Origin: Bacillus cereus ATCC 14579
GTDB taxonomy: Bacteria > Bacillota > Bacilli > Bacillales > Bacillaceae_G
DNA: 64,000 nucleotides
Direction: 5' to 3'
Assembly: GCF_000007825.1 (NCBI RefSeq)
Contig: NC_004722.1
Span: forward strand, 3,574,501 to 3,638,500
Positions 32,879-41,141 of the stretch are shown piece by piece. The notes beneath the pieces are model-generated. The model did no database searches and was not told the DNA's origin. It worked only from the letters and a program-made list of their open reading frames with translations. The position numbers and the translations under genes are program-made. How positions within the stretch are numbered: the first letter of the stretch is position 1; each line of letters begins with the position of its first letter.

Positions 32879-33682
32879 TTAAAAATCAATCATTATAATC
32901 GTTTTATCATCTGGCCTTATTCTCTTTTCCGCTTCTAGCTCTTCAATAATTGCTATATATTCGTTTATACTATTCTTTCTTATATATGCAACAGTTTGTT
33001 CTAATGACCAATCTGGGTGAAATAACCCGTCTGAACAAATAAAAATCCCACTCACTTCATCTGTATGTAATTCACCATGTTGTAAATAATGTATCGCTTC
33101 TTTCATTCCATTTGCAACTGAATAACCATTTGGCATATTTGCAAGATAACGATTGTATTTTAACTGTTCTCGAACATCTTGAAAAACATATTCTTCTGGT
33201 ACAGATAACCCTTTTTTACGATCTTCTTCCCTCTTCTTTTTTGCTCTTTTACTAATTCCTTCAACTGTGTCTTTCGTTAATACTTGCATCGTTCCATTTT
33301 GAAAAGTTGCGACAATCATACAGTCCCCAAGCTGCGCATATTCAATTTTCTCACCAACTATTTGGACTGCCGCGATACATGTGCACCACAAATGCTCTTT
33401 TTTTCTCGTGTCTACTTCATATTCTAACATTTTGCTTTGCAATGCTTCATTTGCTTTGGCAACTGCAAATTGTAAACTATGATTCTCTCGTAATGCAGTA
33501 AAATAACTTGCAAATAAATGCGAAGCGATGTATGCTCCATTATGTCCCTTTTCATCACGAAACGTGACAAGTGGTGTTGCACCGTCACATACACCATAAA
33601 TCTTTTTTTCTTTATTACAAAAATAAGAATCCTCACATTCTTGCTTCAACAGGCTTTTCTGTTGATATGTTTTTATCTTCAC
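32879..33682 (-). CDS. PP2C-like serine/threonine phosphatase
   Basis: A 267-residue protein phosphatase of the PPM type. Metal-binding aspartates are in GVCDGAT (about 34-40), LGDCMIV, ICSDGLF and DDKTIIMI. GTG 33682 follows GAAAGGGGATACAGTT. There is no membrane span and no partner kinase nearby. It is the first gene of a three-gene group with the amidase and the DUF2164 gene. The substrate is unknown. Confidence 0.8.
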   Translation of the reverse strand: MKIKTYQQKSLLKQECEDSYFCNKEKKIYGVCDGATPLVTFRDEKGHNGAYIASHLFASYFTALRENHSLQFAVAKANEALQSKMLEYEVDTRKKEHLWCTCIAAVQIVGEKIEYAQLGDCMIVATFQNGTMQVLTKDTVEGISKRAKKKREEDRKKGLSVPEEYVFQDVREQLKYNRYLANMPNGYSVANGMKEAIHYLQHGELHTDEVSGIFICSDGLFHPDWSLEQTVAYIRKNSINEYIAIIEELEAEKRIRPDDKTIIMIDF

Positions 33683-33826
33683 AACTGTATCCCCTTTCAA
33701 ATGATAAAATACTCAAATTCTTTTGATTAATCTAATTTACCTAAATAAACTGTTTTTACCCAAAACTTTCAATATCATATATAATCTTGAAATAATATGA
33801 ATTTTTCAGTGAAGGACGGGAAAGAA

Positions 33827-34636
33827 ATGGTCAGATTCCTTGGTGTTATTATCGGTTCTATTATTATTGCGGTTGCCTTTAATCTTTTCCTTATCCCCCA
33901 CAAAATTTTAAGTAGTGGAATTGGCGGAATTGCTATTATTTTAGGGATTGTAACCCCTGTAAACACAGGCATTATTAACTTTGTATTAAACTTACCTATC
34001 CTTATTTTAGGGTACATAGGTCTTGGAAAAAAAGTAATTTTTAACACAGTTGTCTCTGTAGTTGTATTATCTGTTGCATTATACTACGTTCCAGTAAAAG
34101 TCGTAGCAACAGATCCATTGTTATCTTCTATCTTCGGAGGTGTAATCGCCGGAGCTGGTATTGGTCTTGTTTTTAACTGTAATGGATCCACTGGTGGATT
34201 TGATATTATCGGTATGCTTTTATCCCGCAAGCGAGACATTAAACTTGGCGGATTCCTTATTATTTTAAATGCAGTCGTTGTAATAATCGCAGGATTCTTC
34301 TTCACCTGGGATGTTGCACTTACAAGCTTACTTTCAATTTATGTAACTGGTAAAGTAATTGATGCTGTTCATACAAAACATCGTAAAGTTACACTTATGA
34401 TTGTAACAAATGAAGCAGAAAAAATGAAAAAACAACTTCTTTCAACTGTTGTACGTGGAATAACGTTACTTGATGGCGAAAGTGCTTATTCAAGCGAGAA
34501 AAAGCGTGTACTTATGACCGTCGTTTCTCGTGAAGAATTATCAAGTATGAAACTAACAATTTCTGAAATCGACCCGAATGCATTCGTTAATATTACAGAA
34601 ACTGTAGAAGTGTTAAGACTTTTCAGAAGAAGTTAA
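33827..34636 (+). CDS. YitT family membrane protein
   Basis: A protein of about 269 residues with an N-terminal DUF161 membrane part (about five spans: VRFLGVIIGSIIIAV, GGIAIILGI, ILILGYIGLG, FGGVIAGAGIGLV and FLIILNAVVVI) and a C-terminal DUF2179 cytoplasmic domain ending VNITETVEVLRLF. The NCNGSTGGFDIIG motif is typical. The Met at 33827 has a GGGAAAGAA site; an ATG 10 codons earlier has none. Function unknown; the family occurs in several copies in Bacillus. Confidence 0.85.
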   Translation: MVRFLGVIIGSIIIAVAFNLFLIPHKILSSGIGGIAIILGIVTPVNTGIINFVLNLPILILGYIGLGKKVIFNTVVSVVVLSVALYYVPVKVVATDPLLSSIFGGVIAGAGIGLVFNCNGSTGGFDIIGMLLSRKRDIKLGGFLIILNAVVVIIAGFFFTWDVALTSLLSIYVTGKVIDAVHTKHRKVTLMIVTNEAEKMKKQLLSTVVRGITLLDGESAYSSEKKRVLMTVVSREELSSMKLTISEIDPNAFVNITETVEVLRLFRRS

Positions 34637-34664
34637 AGACTAGGTGGGAATCCACCTAGTCTTT
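34635..34664. terminator. Bidirectional terminator between YitT and VOC genes
   Basis: 13-bp perfect arms AAAGACTAGGTGG with GAAT loop. Confidence 0.85.
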
Positions 34665-35027
34665 ATTTTGCATAAATTCAATTCGGTTTCCAAATGGATC
34701 TGACACGTAAAATCGAATTACATCTGGCCTTGCATAATCATCAATCACTTTAACACCTTGCTCTATAAGTGTTTGCTTAAATTCATTAATTTCATTCACA
34801 TAAAAAGCTGGATGAGCCTTTTTAGCTGGTGTAAAGTTCCGCTCGACACCAATATGGATTTCTTGATTTCCGCATTTAAACCAACATCCACCTCGTTTTT
34901 TCAACTCTTCTGGCTTTGGAATTTCTTCCATACCAATCGTATTCCCATAAAAATCACGCGCCTCTTCTTCACACCCTACAGGTGCAGCTACTTGCACGTG
35001 ATCAATCCCTTGAATATAATTTTTCAT
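34656..35027 (-). CDS. VOC-superfamily glyoxalase-like protein
   Basis: A 123-residue single VOC protein. The first beta strand IDHVQVAAPVGCEEEARDFY and last SDPFGNRIEFMQ provide His10 and Glu at the metal site. The family includes lactoylglutathione lyases, fosfomycin-resistance enzymes and dioxygenases; the exact reaction is not known. GGGGGAGAGAAA precedes the ATG. Convergent with the YitT gene. Confidence 0.82.
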   Translation of the reverse strand: MKNYIQGIDHVQVAAPVGCEEEARDFYGNTIGMEEIPKPEELKKRGGCWFKCGNQEIHIGVERNFTPAKKAHPAFYVNEINEFKQTLIEQGVKVIDDYARPDVIRFYVSDPFGNRIEFMQNKD

Positions 35028-35263
35028 TTTCTCTCCCCCTCCTCTACCCTAATGTTATACGGAAAACAACCGTCTGTAACTTACAAAAGGTTTATAAAAC
35101 AATATAAGCTCCCCTTATTACCATCCTGCATTCACCTTGCAAAAAATAAAAAAAACAAAATTTATTCTATAACTTCCATTTTTTATAGAAATACACATTA
35201 CATCTATATTATAGTTATGAATAGACAAATCTTTTTAGATGCTATTTGTACGGAGGAACTATT

Positions 35264-36796
35264 ATGAGTCGTAAAAAATATTCACCAACTCAAAAAAAAC
35301 GTCATCCGAACATTTCTAGACGTTTGCGAAACCATATACAAGATCGTTCATTAACAGAAATGTACGCATCTCTGTTCGAACACAATCCTGATAGTATTAT
35401 TTCATTAAATTTAGAAGGAGTTATTCTACATATAAATCCTTCTGCCGAAAGAATATTAGGTTACACTTCTTTAGAATTAGAACAGAAAAATATTACCTCT
35501 ATTTTAGAAGCCCATATTTCTGAGCAAGTATTACAAAATATAAAGAATACTGAAGCGGATAATCAACAAGAGTATATCTTATCTATTTATCATAAAAATG
35601 GATTCTTATTAGATGTTGTGACAAAACTAGTTCCTATTTTTGTTCAAAATCGTCTTACTGGCGTATATGCTATTATGAAGCCGCTTGAAAAATCAGAAAG
35701 AATTGAGAATATACTAAAAGAAAGTGAGAAGAGATTGCGTACATTAGTAAACTCCATGCCTGCGTTTGTTATTTTTAAAGATCATGAAGGGCGCTGGCTT
35801 GAGGCAAATGACTACGCACTTTCTTGCTTCAATTTCCATCATGTACCTTACCACGGGAAAAAAGATAGCGAACTCATTCAATATAATGAAGCATACCGAG
35901 AAGCTTTTTTACATTGTGAAGAAATTGATGAACTAGCATGGCAACAAAGACAAATTCTTCATGGCGAGGAATTTATTATACATAGAGATGATTTCGATCT
36001 AATCTTAAGTATATCAAAAGTCCCGCTTTATCATCCTGACGGTTCTCGCAAAGGTCTTATCGTGATGGGGAGAGATGTTACTGAGCTAAAAGAAACTGAA
36101 AAGTTATTACGAAAATCTGAGAAGCTCGCAGTAGTCGGACAACTGACAGCTGGAATTGCCCATGAAATTCGAAATCCACTCACTTCTCTAAAAGGTTTTC
36201 TAACGTTGCTCCTCCCTGAAATAAATGAGGAGCAAAAATGGTATATCGATGTTATGTTAAGTGAGATTTCACAAATGGAATCCATCACGAGTCAATTTAT
36301 GGCGATGTCTAAGCCACAAGTATTATCTATCCAAACTTGTAACATACAAACTTTAATTGAAGAGGTAGTTACATTTATTTTACCGACTGCAATTATGCAT
36401 AGCGTTCATATCATCATGGATCATTTTGATTACGTATATGATATTCAATGTGACGGTAACCAATTAAAACAAGTTTTTATAAACATATTAAAAAATGCGA
36501 TAGAAGCGATGCCAAATGGCGGAAATATTTTCATCCAAACAAAACCATTAGAGGATAATTTCATCTTAATACGAATTATCGATGAAGGTTGTGGCATTCC
36601 AGAAGATCGTATCTCCCGTCTAGGCGAACCTTTTTATAGTTTAAAAGAAAAAGGCACAGGACTAGGATTAATGATGTGTTACAAAATAATTGAAGAACAT
36701 CATGGTAAATTACACATTTCAAGCGAATTAAATAAAGGTACGATTGTTGATATTGAGCTACCACTTTCTTCATCTCATCTTGCAATCCAGTCTTAA
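35264..36796 (+). CDS. PAS-domain sensor histidine kinase (sporulation kinase type)
   Basis: A soluble 510-residue kinase. It has two PAS domains (about 32-140 and 157-278), a HisKA region with the phosphorylated His300 in GIAHEIRNPLTSLKGF, and an HATPase domain (N box LKNAIEAMPNG, G1 DEGCGIP, G2 GTGLGLMM). No membrane span or receiver is present. The layout is that of cytosolic KinA/KinE-type sporulation kinases feeding Spo0F. Met 35264 follows GGAGGAACTATT; the frame extends six codons further without merit. No response regulator gene is adjacent, so it is an orphan kinase. A strong terminator follows. Confidence 0.88.
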   Translation: MSRKKYSPTQKKRHPNISRRLRNHIQDRSLTEMYASLFEHNPDSIISLNLEGVILHINPSAERILGYTSLELEQKNITSILEAHISEQVLQNIKNTEADNQQEYILSIYHKNGFLLDVVTKLVPIFVQNRLTGVYAIMKPLEKSERIENILKESEKRLRTLVNSMPAFVIFKDHEGRWLEANDYALSCFNFHHVPYHGKKDSELIQYNEAYREAFLHCEEIDELAWQQRQILHGEEFIIHRDDFDLILSISKVPLYHPDGSRKGLIVMGRDVTELKETEKLLRKSEKLAVVGQLTAGIAHEIRNPLTSLKGFLTLLLPEINEEQKWYIDVMLSEISQMESITSQFMAMSKPQVLSIQTCNIQTLIEEVVTFILPTAIMHSVHIIMDHFDYVYDIQCDGNQLKQVFINILKNAIEAMPNGGNIFIQTKPLEDNFILIRIIDEGCGIPEDRISRLGEPFYSLKEKGTGLGLMMCYKIIEEHHGKLHISSELNKGTIVDIELPLSSSHLAIQS

Positions 36797-36800
36797 ATAA

Positions 36801-36839
36801 AAAAGAAGCATCTGCTAATCGTTAGCAGATGCTTCTTTT
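36801..36839. terminator. Strong bidirectional terminator after the kinase gene
   Basis: 18-bp perfect arms (AAAAGAAGCATCTGCTAA) with a 3-base loop and outer T-run. Confidence 0.9.
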
Positions 36840-36840
36840 T

Positions 36841-37449
36841 TTAAAATGCTTTGTCATACCACTCTTTTGCTTTTTCTACTTCACCCATCGTTAATTGATG
36901 CCCTCGATTTTCCCAATGCATTGTTACATTCGCATTTGCATTTTCTAATAGTACCTTCAATTCCTCTGACTCTGCTGATGAACAAATTGGGTCATTTGTC
37001 CCAGCAGCAATAAACACAGATTTCCCTGCTAAATTTGCTAATTGCATTCCTCTTCTAGGTACCATTGGGTGATGAAGCACAGCACCTTTCAATGCATTTT
37101 CGTAATGGAATAATAAGCTTGCTGCGATATTTGCCCCATTCGAATAACCGATAGCTACAATGTTATTTCTATCGAATTTATATTCTTTAGCCGCTTCATC
37201 TAAAAATTCATTTAATTCCTTCGTACGGAAAATTAAATCCTCTTCATCAAAAATGCCCTCTGCTAATCGGCGGAAAAAACGCGGCATCCCATTCTCTAAC
37301 ACATTTCCCCTAACGCTTAATACCGACGCTTCCGAATCAACTATTTCTGCAAGTGGTAGTAAATCTAATTCATTACCACCTGTGCCATGAAGTAATAACA
37401 GCACTGGTTTTGACGTATCTTTTCCTTTTTGAAAAACATGTTTCATCAT
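36841..37449 (-). CDS. mhqD: MhqD-like carboxylesterase/phospholipase
   Basis: A 202-residue alpha/beta hydrolase of the YodD/MhqD type. The nucleophile elbow GYSNGANIA (Ser about 108), the LLLHGTGGNELDLLPL start, AGTNDPIC with Asp and NRGHQLTM with the catalytic His are present. In B. subtilis MhqD helps resist hydroquinones. It follows the mhqO-like dioxygenase gene by 24 bases on the same strand, and both lie after two MhqR-type sites, so MhqR control is inferred. The ATG at 37446 is an equal start. Confidence 0.82.
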   Translation of the reverse strand: MMKHVFQKGKDTSKPVLLLLHGTGGNELDLLPLAEIVDSEASVLSVRGNVLENGMPRFFRRLAEGIFDEEDLIFRTKELNEFLDEAAKEYKFDRNNIVAIGYSNGANIAASLLFHYENALKGAVLHHPMVPRRGMQLANLAGKSVFIAAGTNDPICSSAESEELKVLLENANANVTMHWENRGHQLTMGEVEKAKEWYDKAF

Positions 37450-37473
37450 AATCCTTTTCCCCCTTCAATCACT

Positions 37474-38412
37474 TTAATCTAAATTTCTCACTTCAAATGG
37501 TAAAAGCGTTTGTTCAATCTGTTTTCTATGTTGTTCATATTGTTCCGGTAACTTTAATTCCTCCCCCATCGTCTCTAACGATTCATCATGAGCGAAACCA
37601 GGAGGATCTGTTGCAATTTCAAATAAGATTTCACCATGTTCTCTAAAATAAATCGCGTTAAAATAATTTCGATCTTGTACAGGAGTTACGTGATATCCAA
37701 AACGCGACACATACTCTTTCCAGTCTAGCTGATCAGCATCATCACTCGCTCTCCAGGCTATATGATGAACTGTACCAACGCCCATTTGGCCACGACCGAT
37801 TGTTGATAATTTCAAATCAATAATATTTCCAATGTCAGCAGAAGAACGAAATCGAACAAATTCGCCCTCTTCTCCAATTTTTTCAAGACCCATAATATGT
37901 TCTAACAATTCAGCTGTTTTTTGAGGCTGTGCAGATAAAAGAACAGCACCTCCAAACCCTTTAATTGCTACTTCTGGTGTAACTTCTCCAAAACTCCAAT
38001 TGTTTAATTCGCCTGCTTCTCTTTCAACTAATTCTATATGCAAACCATGCGGATCATCAAATTCTAAATACTGCTCTCCAAAACGAGTCATTTTTGTATA
38101 CGAAACATCGAATTTTTCTAATCTATTTTCCCAAAACTCCATTGTACCTTTTGGTACAACGTAAGACGTAATTCCTACTTGACCGTCCCCAATAATACCT
38201 TGACGAGCACCTGCCCATGGGAAAAACGTAATAATTGTTCCAGGCTTTCCTCCTTCATTTCCAAAATAAAGATGGTACGTACCTGGATCATCAAAATTCA
38301 CTGTTTGTTTCACTAAACGTAACCCTAATACACCAGCATAAAAGTCTACATTTTCTTGTGGATGCCCTACAATCGCTGTAATGTGATGGATTCCCATTGT
38401 TTTCTTTTCCAT
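37474..38412 (-). CDS. mhqO: Ring-cleaving dioxygenase, MhqO/MhqA-like
   Basis: A 312-residue protein made of two VOC modules. The first begins GIHHITAIVGHPQENVDFY, the second VHHIAWRASDDADQLDWKEY; metal ligands are His6 and His in VHHIAW plus Glu in the ILFEIATDPPGF segment. These are the features of hydroquinone-type extradiol dioxygenases MhqA/E/O. ATG 38412 follows AAAGGAGTGGAAGAA. The upstream region has two MhqR-like operators. Together with MhqD it should detoxify methylhydroquinone or catechol-like electrophiles. Confidence 0.85.
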   Translation of the reverse strand: MEKKTMGIHHITAIVGHPQENVDFYAGVLGLRLVKQTVNFDDPGTYHLYFGNEGGKPGTIITFFPWAGARQGIIGDGQVGITSYVVPKGTMEFWENRLEKFDVSYTKMTRFGEQYLEFDDPHGLHIELVEREAGELNNWSFGEVTPEVAIKGFGGAVLLSAQPQKTAELLEHIMGLEKIGEEGEFVRFRSSADIGNIIDLKLSTIGRGQMGVGTVHHIAWRASDDADQLDWKEYVSRFGYHVTPVQDRNYFNAIYFREHGEILFEIATDPPGFAHDESLETMGEELKLPEQYEQHRKQIEQTLLPFEVRNLD

Positions 38413-38512
38413 TTCTTCCACTCCTTTTTTATTTCATTATAAAAATTCTTTTACATTTAAATTCATTATTCATTTTGTCCATGCTACAAAGTAAAATCCG
38501 TTATAATAATTT

Positions 38513-38530
38513 TATCTCGAATTCGAGATA
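38513..38530. promoter_or_regulatory. MhqR operator, perfect palindrome
   Basis: TATCTCGAATTCGAGATA, an 18-bp perfect palindrome. It equals the core of the B. subtilis MhqR box. It lies between mhqO and its promoter region. Confidence 0.75.
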
Positions 38531-38571
38531 TTAATTACAAAATTACACATTAGCGTCTAACTTATCGGGAT

Positions 38572-38589
38572 TATCTCGATTTCAAGATA
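38572..38589. promoter_or_regulatory. Second MhqR operator, imperfect
   Basis: TATCTCGATTTCAAGATA, the same pattern with two mismatches in the right half, 59 bases from the first box. Confidence 0.6.
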
Positions 38590-38722
38590 GTTTCCAAAAA
38601 ACATTTACTCACTCTAAAATCATAATAAAACTTGATTTAGAATGTCATTTATCTCAACATCAATACTTATTATAAGTTACTTACTTTTCTTTGTCAATAA
38701 GTTACTTATTTCATTTAAAAAG

Positions 38723-38760
38723 AAAAGAGAGTAAACGTTATTCACCATCTACTCTCTTTT
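38723..38760 (-). terminator. putP terminator
   Basis: 11-bp arms AAAAGAGAGTA and complement around a 16-base loop, next to the putP stop. Confidence 0.7.
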
Positions 38761-38764
38761 CAAA

Positions 38765-40243
38765 TCATTTCGTTTCTTCTTCCAGTACTGCTTCCATCTC
38801 ATTAAATTCACGATGAACTGCCTTAACGGGTTCTTTCGTTAATAAACTTACAACGATAACAGTTAATAAACTACAGAAGAATCCAGGTACCATTTCATAC
38901 ATAATTGCTTTTAAACTTGGAATTTGTACCCATGCTATAACAACTACTGCACCGACAATCATACCAGCAAGAACGCCCCATTTGTTCGTTCTCTTCCAAT
39001 ATAAACTTAATAAAATAGCGGGTCCAAATGCTGAACCAAATCCTGCCCAAGCATAACCTACAAGTGTTAAAATTGTATCACTTGGATGATACGCTAAAAC
39101 AACTGCTATCATAGCCACTACTAATACTGATAATCTACCGATAAATACAAGTTCTTTGTCACTTGCGTTACGACGGAAAAATGTTTTATAAAAGTCTTCC
39201 GTTACTGCACTTGAAATAACAAGTAATTGTGAGGAAATACTACTCATAATCGAAGCCAAAATAGCTGATAATAAAAATCCTGTAATGTATGGATGGAATA
39301 AAATATTTGAGAATGTTACAAAGACCATTTCTGGGTCTTGTAATATCGCATTATTTTTAGCATAATAGGCGATACCAATTAGACCAGTAAGCATTGCACC
39401 TATAATTGAAATCGTCATCCAACCGATACCGATTCTACGAGAAGTTTTTAAATCTTTAATAGAGGTAATTGCCATAAAGCGGACAATAATATGTGGTTGA
39501 CCAAAATATCCAAGGCCCCATGCTAAAAAGGAAATAATCCCTAATACTGTAGTCCCTTTAAACATATCCAAATGCGATGCATCGACTTGCTTAATCGTAT
39601 TAAATGTTTCTGTTACACCACCGACATCCGTAAAAGCAACAATTGGCACTAATACAAGCGCAATAAACATAATACAACCTTGCACAAAGTCCGTCCAACT
39701 TACGGCTAGAAAGCCACCGAATAGTGTATACGCAACAACGACACCCACTGTTACAAATAAACCAATTTTATAATCAAGGTTAAAAGAATTTTCAAACAAA
39801 CGTCCACCTGAAACTAAACCAGCCGACGCATAAAATGTGAAAAATACTAAAATGACGATAGCGGAGACAAAACGAAGTATTTTCGTACGATCTTTAAACC
39901 GATTCTCTAAAAAGTCTGGAATCGTAATTGAATCATTTGCCACTTCTGTATACGTTCGTAAACGCGGGGCAATGATTAAATAGTTTGCATACGCACCTAT
40001 TAATAAACCTATCGCAATCCATACACTTGATAATCCTGTTGCATACATCGCACCAGGTAATCCCATTAGCATCCAACCACTCATGTCAGAAGCACCAGCT
40101 GATAAAGCTGTAACTGCTGGACCGAGTCCCCTCCCGCCTAACATATAATCTGATAAATCGGATGTCTTCTTATAAGACCAATATCCGATATACAACATAC
40201 CTGCCATATAAATAGCAAGCGATACCATAATTTCAATCTTCAC
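38765..40243 (-). CDS. putP: Sodium/proline symporter
   Basis: Membrane importer of the sodium/solute symporter family, 492 residues and 13 predicted spans. Characteristic segments are DLSDYMLGGRGLGPAV, AGASDMSGWMLMGLPG, and GYAWAGFGSAFGPAILLSLYW. The GTG start at 40243 follows GGGAGAGATTTG; the TTG directly before it is less likely. It is close to PutP/OpuE of Bacillus; proline as nutrient or osmoprotectant is the expected substrate. No putBC genes are beside it, so its regulation is unclear. Confidence 0.9.
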   Translation of the reverse strand: MKIEIMVSLAIYMAGMLYIGYWSYKKTSDLSDYMLGGRGLGPAVTALSAGASDMSGWMLMGLPGAMYATGLSSVWIAIGLLIGAYANYLIIAPRLRTYTEVANDSITIPDFLENRFKDRTKILRFVSAIVILVFFTFYASAGLVSGGRLFENSFNLDYKIGLFVTVGVVVAYTLFGGFLAVSWTDFVQGCIMFIALVLVPIVAFTDVGGVTETFNTIKQVDASHLDMFKGTTVLGIISFLAWGLGYFGQPHIIVRFMAITSIKDLKTSRRIGIGWMTISIIGAMLTGLIGIAYYAKNNAILQDPEMVFVTFSNILFHPYITGFLLSAILASIMSSISSQLLVISSAVTEDFYKTFFRRNASDKELVFIGRLSVLVVAMIAVVLAYHPSDTILTLVGYAWAGFGSAFGPAILLSLYWKRTNKWGVLAGMIVGAVVVIAWVQIPSLKAIMYEMVPGFFCSLLTVIVVSLLTKEPVKAVHREFNEMEAVLEEETK

Positions 40244-40517
40244 CAAATCTCTCCCTTAGTCCATAAGCCATTCAAAATTTCGAAAAATGACTTTTTCTAT
40301 TTTCTTGTTTTCGCTTATGGTTCCCTACCTTAACAAACATTTTTTGTTCTTTCAAGTGAACGAGCACTTTTTATTACATGTGAAAACCTTTATAAACGCC
40401 TTTATCCCAGTGGATTACAATGATTTTTTAAGGAATTAAAGTAATAATATTCAGAAAATTAAACGGTGTTTTTTCACACCTTATTTTCATTCGTTTACCC
40501 GATAAATTTTAAAAGAA

Positions 40518-40543
40518 AAAAGCCATACAAATGTATGACTTTT
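40518..40543 (-). terminator. Stem-loop at the end of the CcdC-like gene
   Basis: AAAAGCCATAC faces GTATGACTTTT with one mismatch; it overlaps the stop codon. Confidence 0.55.
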
Positions 40544-41030
40544 AGCTTATTGACGTCTCAATTTTCTCTTTCTCTACATATACTTTACGAAATTTCATAT
40601 AACATCCAATACGCCAAGGTACTATATAACAAACCGCAAGAGTGTAGAAAAGAATGCCGATTGACTTTGGATCTAGACCTTGTAAATGTCTTCTAAAATA
40701 AGCACGTAAAAGAACGATAACTAAAAATGTAGCAATAAAAGCGATACTTTTTTTTGCATAAATTTGACCATCTTCTCTGACTTCATACCCACTTAAAATA
40801 ATAAGTGGAATTGACAATAGCAGTCCGATCCCAGCAGCTATACAAAATTGCCAACCAGCAAGTTGTATCGGTGCTGCGTATAAAGAAAAACCTGGTAATA
40901 AGAAAAATAATGGCAATAGTAGTCGTCTTCCTTTATTATTAATTGGTCGATTCATAGAGCGCATGCGTCTAAATATAACGAGCCCTATGACGAGTAAAAA
41001 AATTGTAATACTGTAAGAACCTTGTTGCAA
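40542..41030 (-). CDS. CcdC-like DUF1453 membrane protein, paralogue
   Basis: A 162-residue protein with about four to five membrane spans. It resembles CcdC (see 54653) in layout and motifs (LLLPLFFLLPGFSLY, YAKKSIAFIATFLVIVLLR, CYIVPWRIGCYMKFRKVY). The TTG start follows GGGAGAGATTCAC. It is a stand-alone gene, unlike ccdC which neighbours ccdA. The family role in cytochrome c maturation is not proven. It could also simply be a DUF1453 protein of unknown function. Confidence 0.72.
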   Translation of the reverse strand: MQQGSYSITIFLLVIGLVIFRRMRSMNRPINNKGRRLLLPLFFLLPGFSLYAAPIQLAGWQFCIAAGIGLLLSIPLIILSGYEVREDGQIYAKKSIAFIATFLVIVLLRAYFRRHLQGLDPKSIGILFYTLAVCYIVPWRIGCYMKFRKVYVEKEKIETSIS

Positions 41031-41141
41031 GTGAATCTCTCCCTAAAAATAGTCATTTTTAAAAATACTTCCCTATTATACTCCTAATTTTTCCAAAAAT
41101 ATGATTATTCCTTAAAAAAATCTTACATATCAAATATACTT

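Larger units (their letters stand above)
38422..38764. other. Intergenic stretch with two MhqR operators and a putP terminator
   Basis: No gene seen. From right to left it has the putP terminator (38723-38760), an AT-rich part, a near-palindromic operator at 38572-38589, and a perfect 18-bp palindrome at 38513-38530 about 100 bases before mhqO. Confidence 0.8.
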
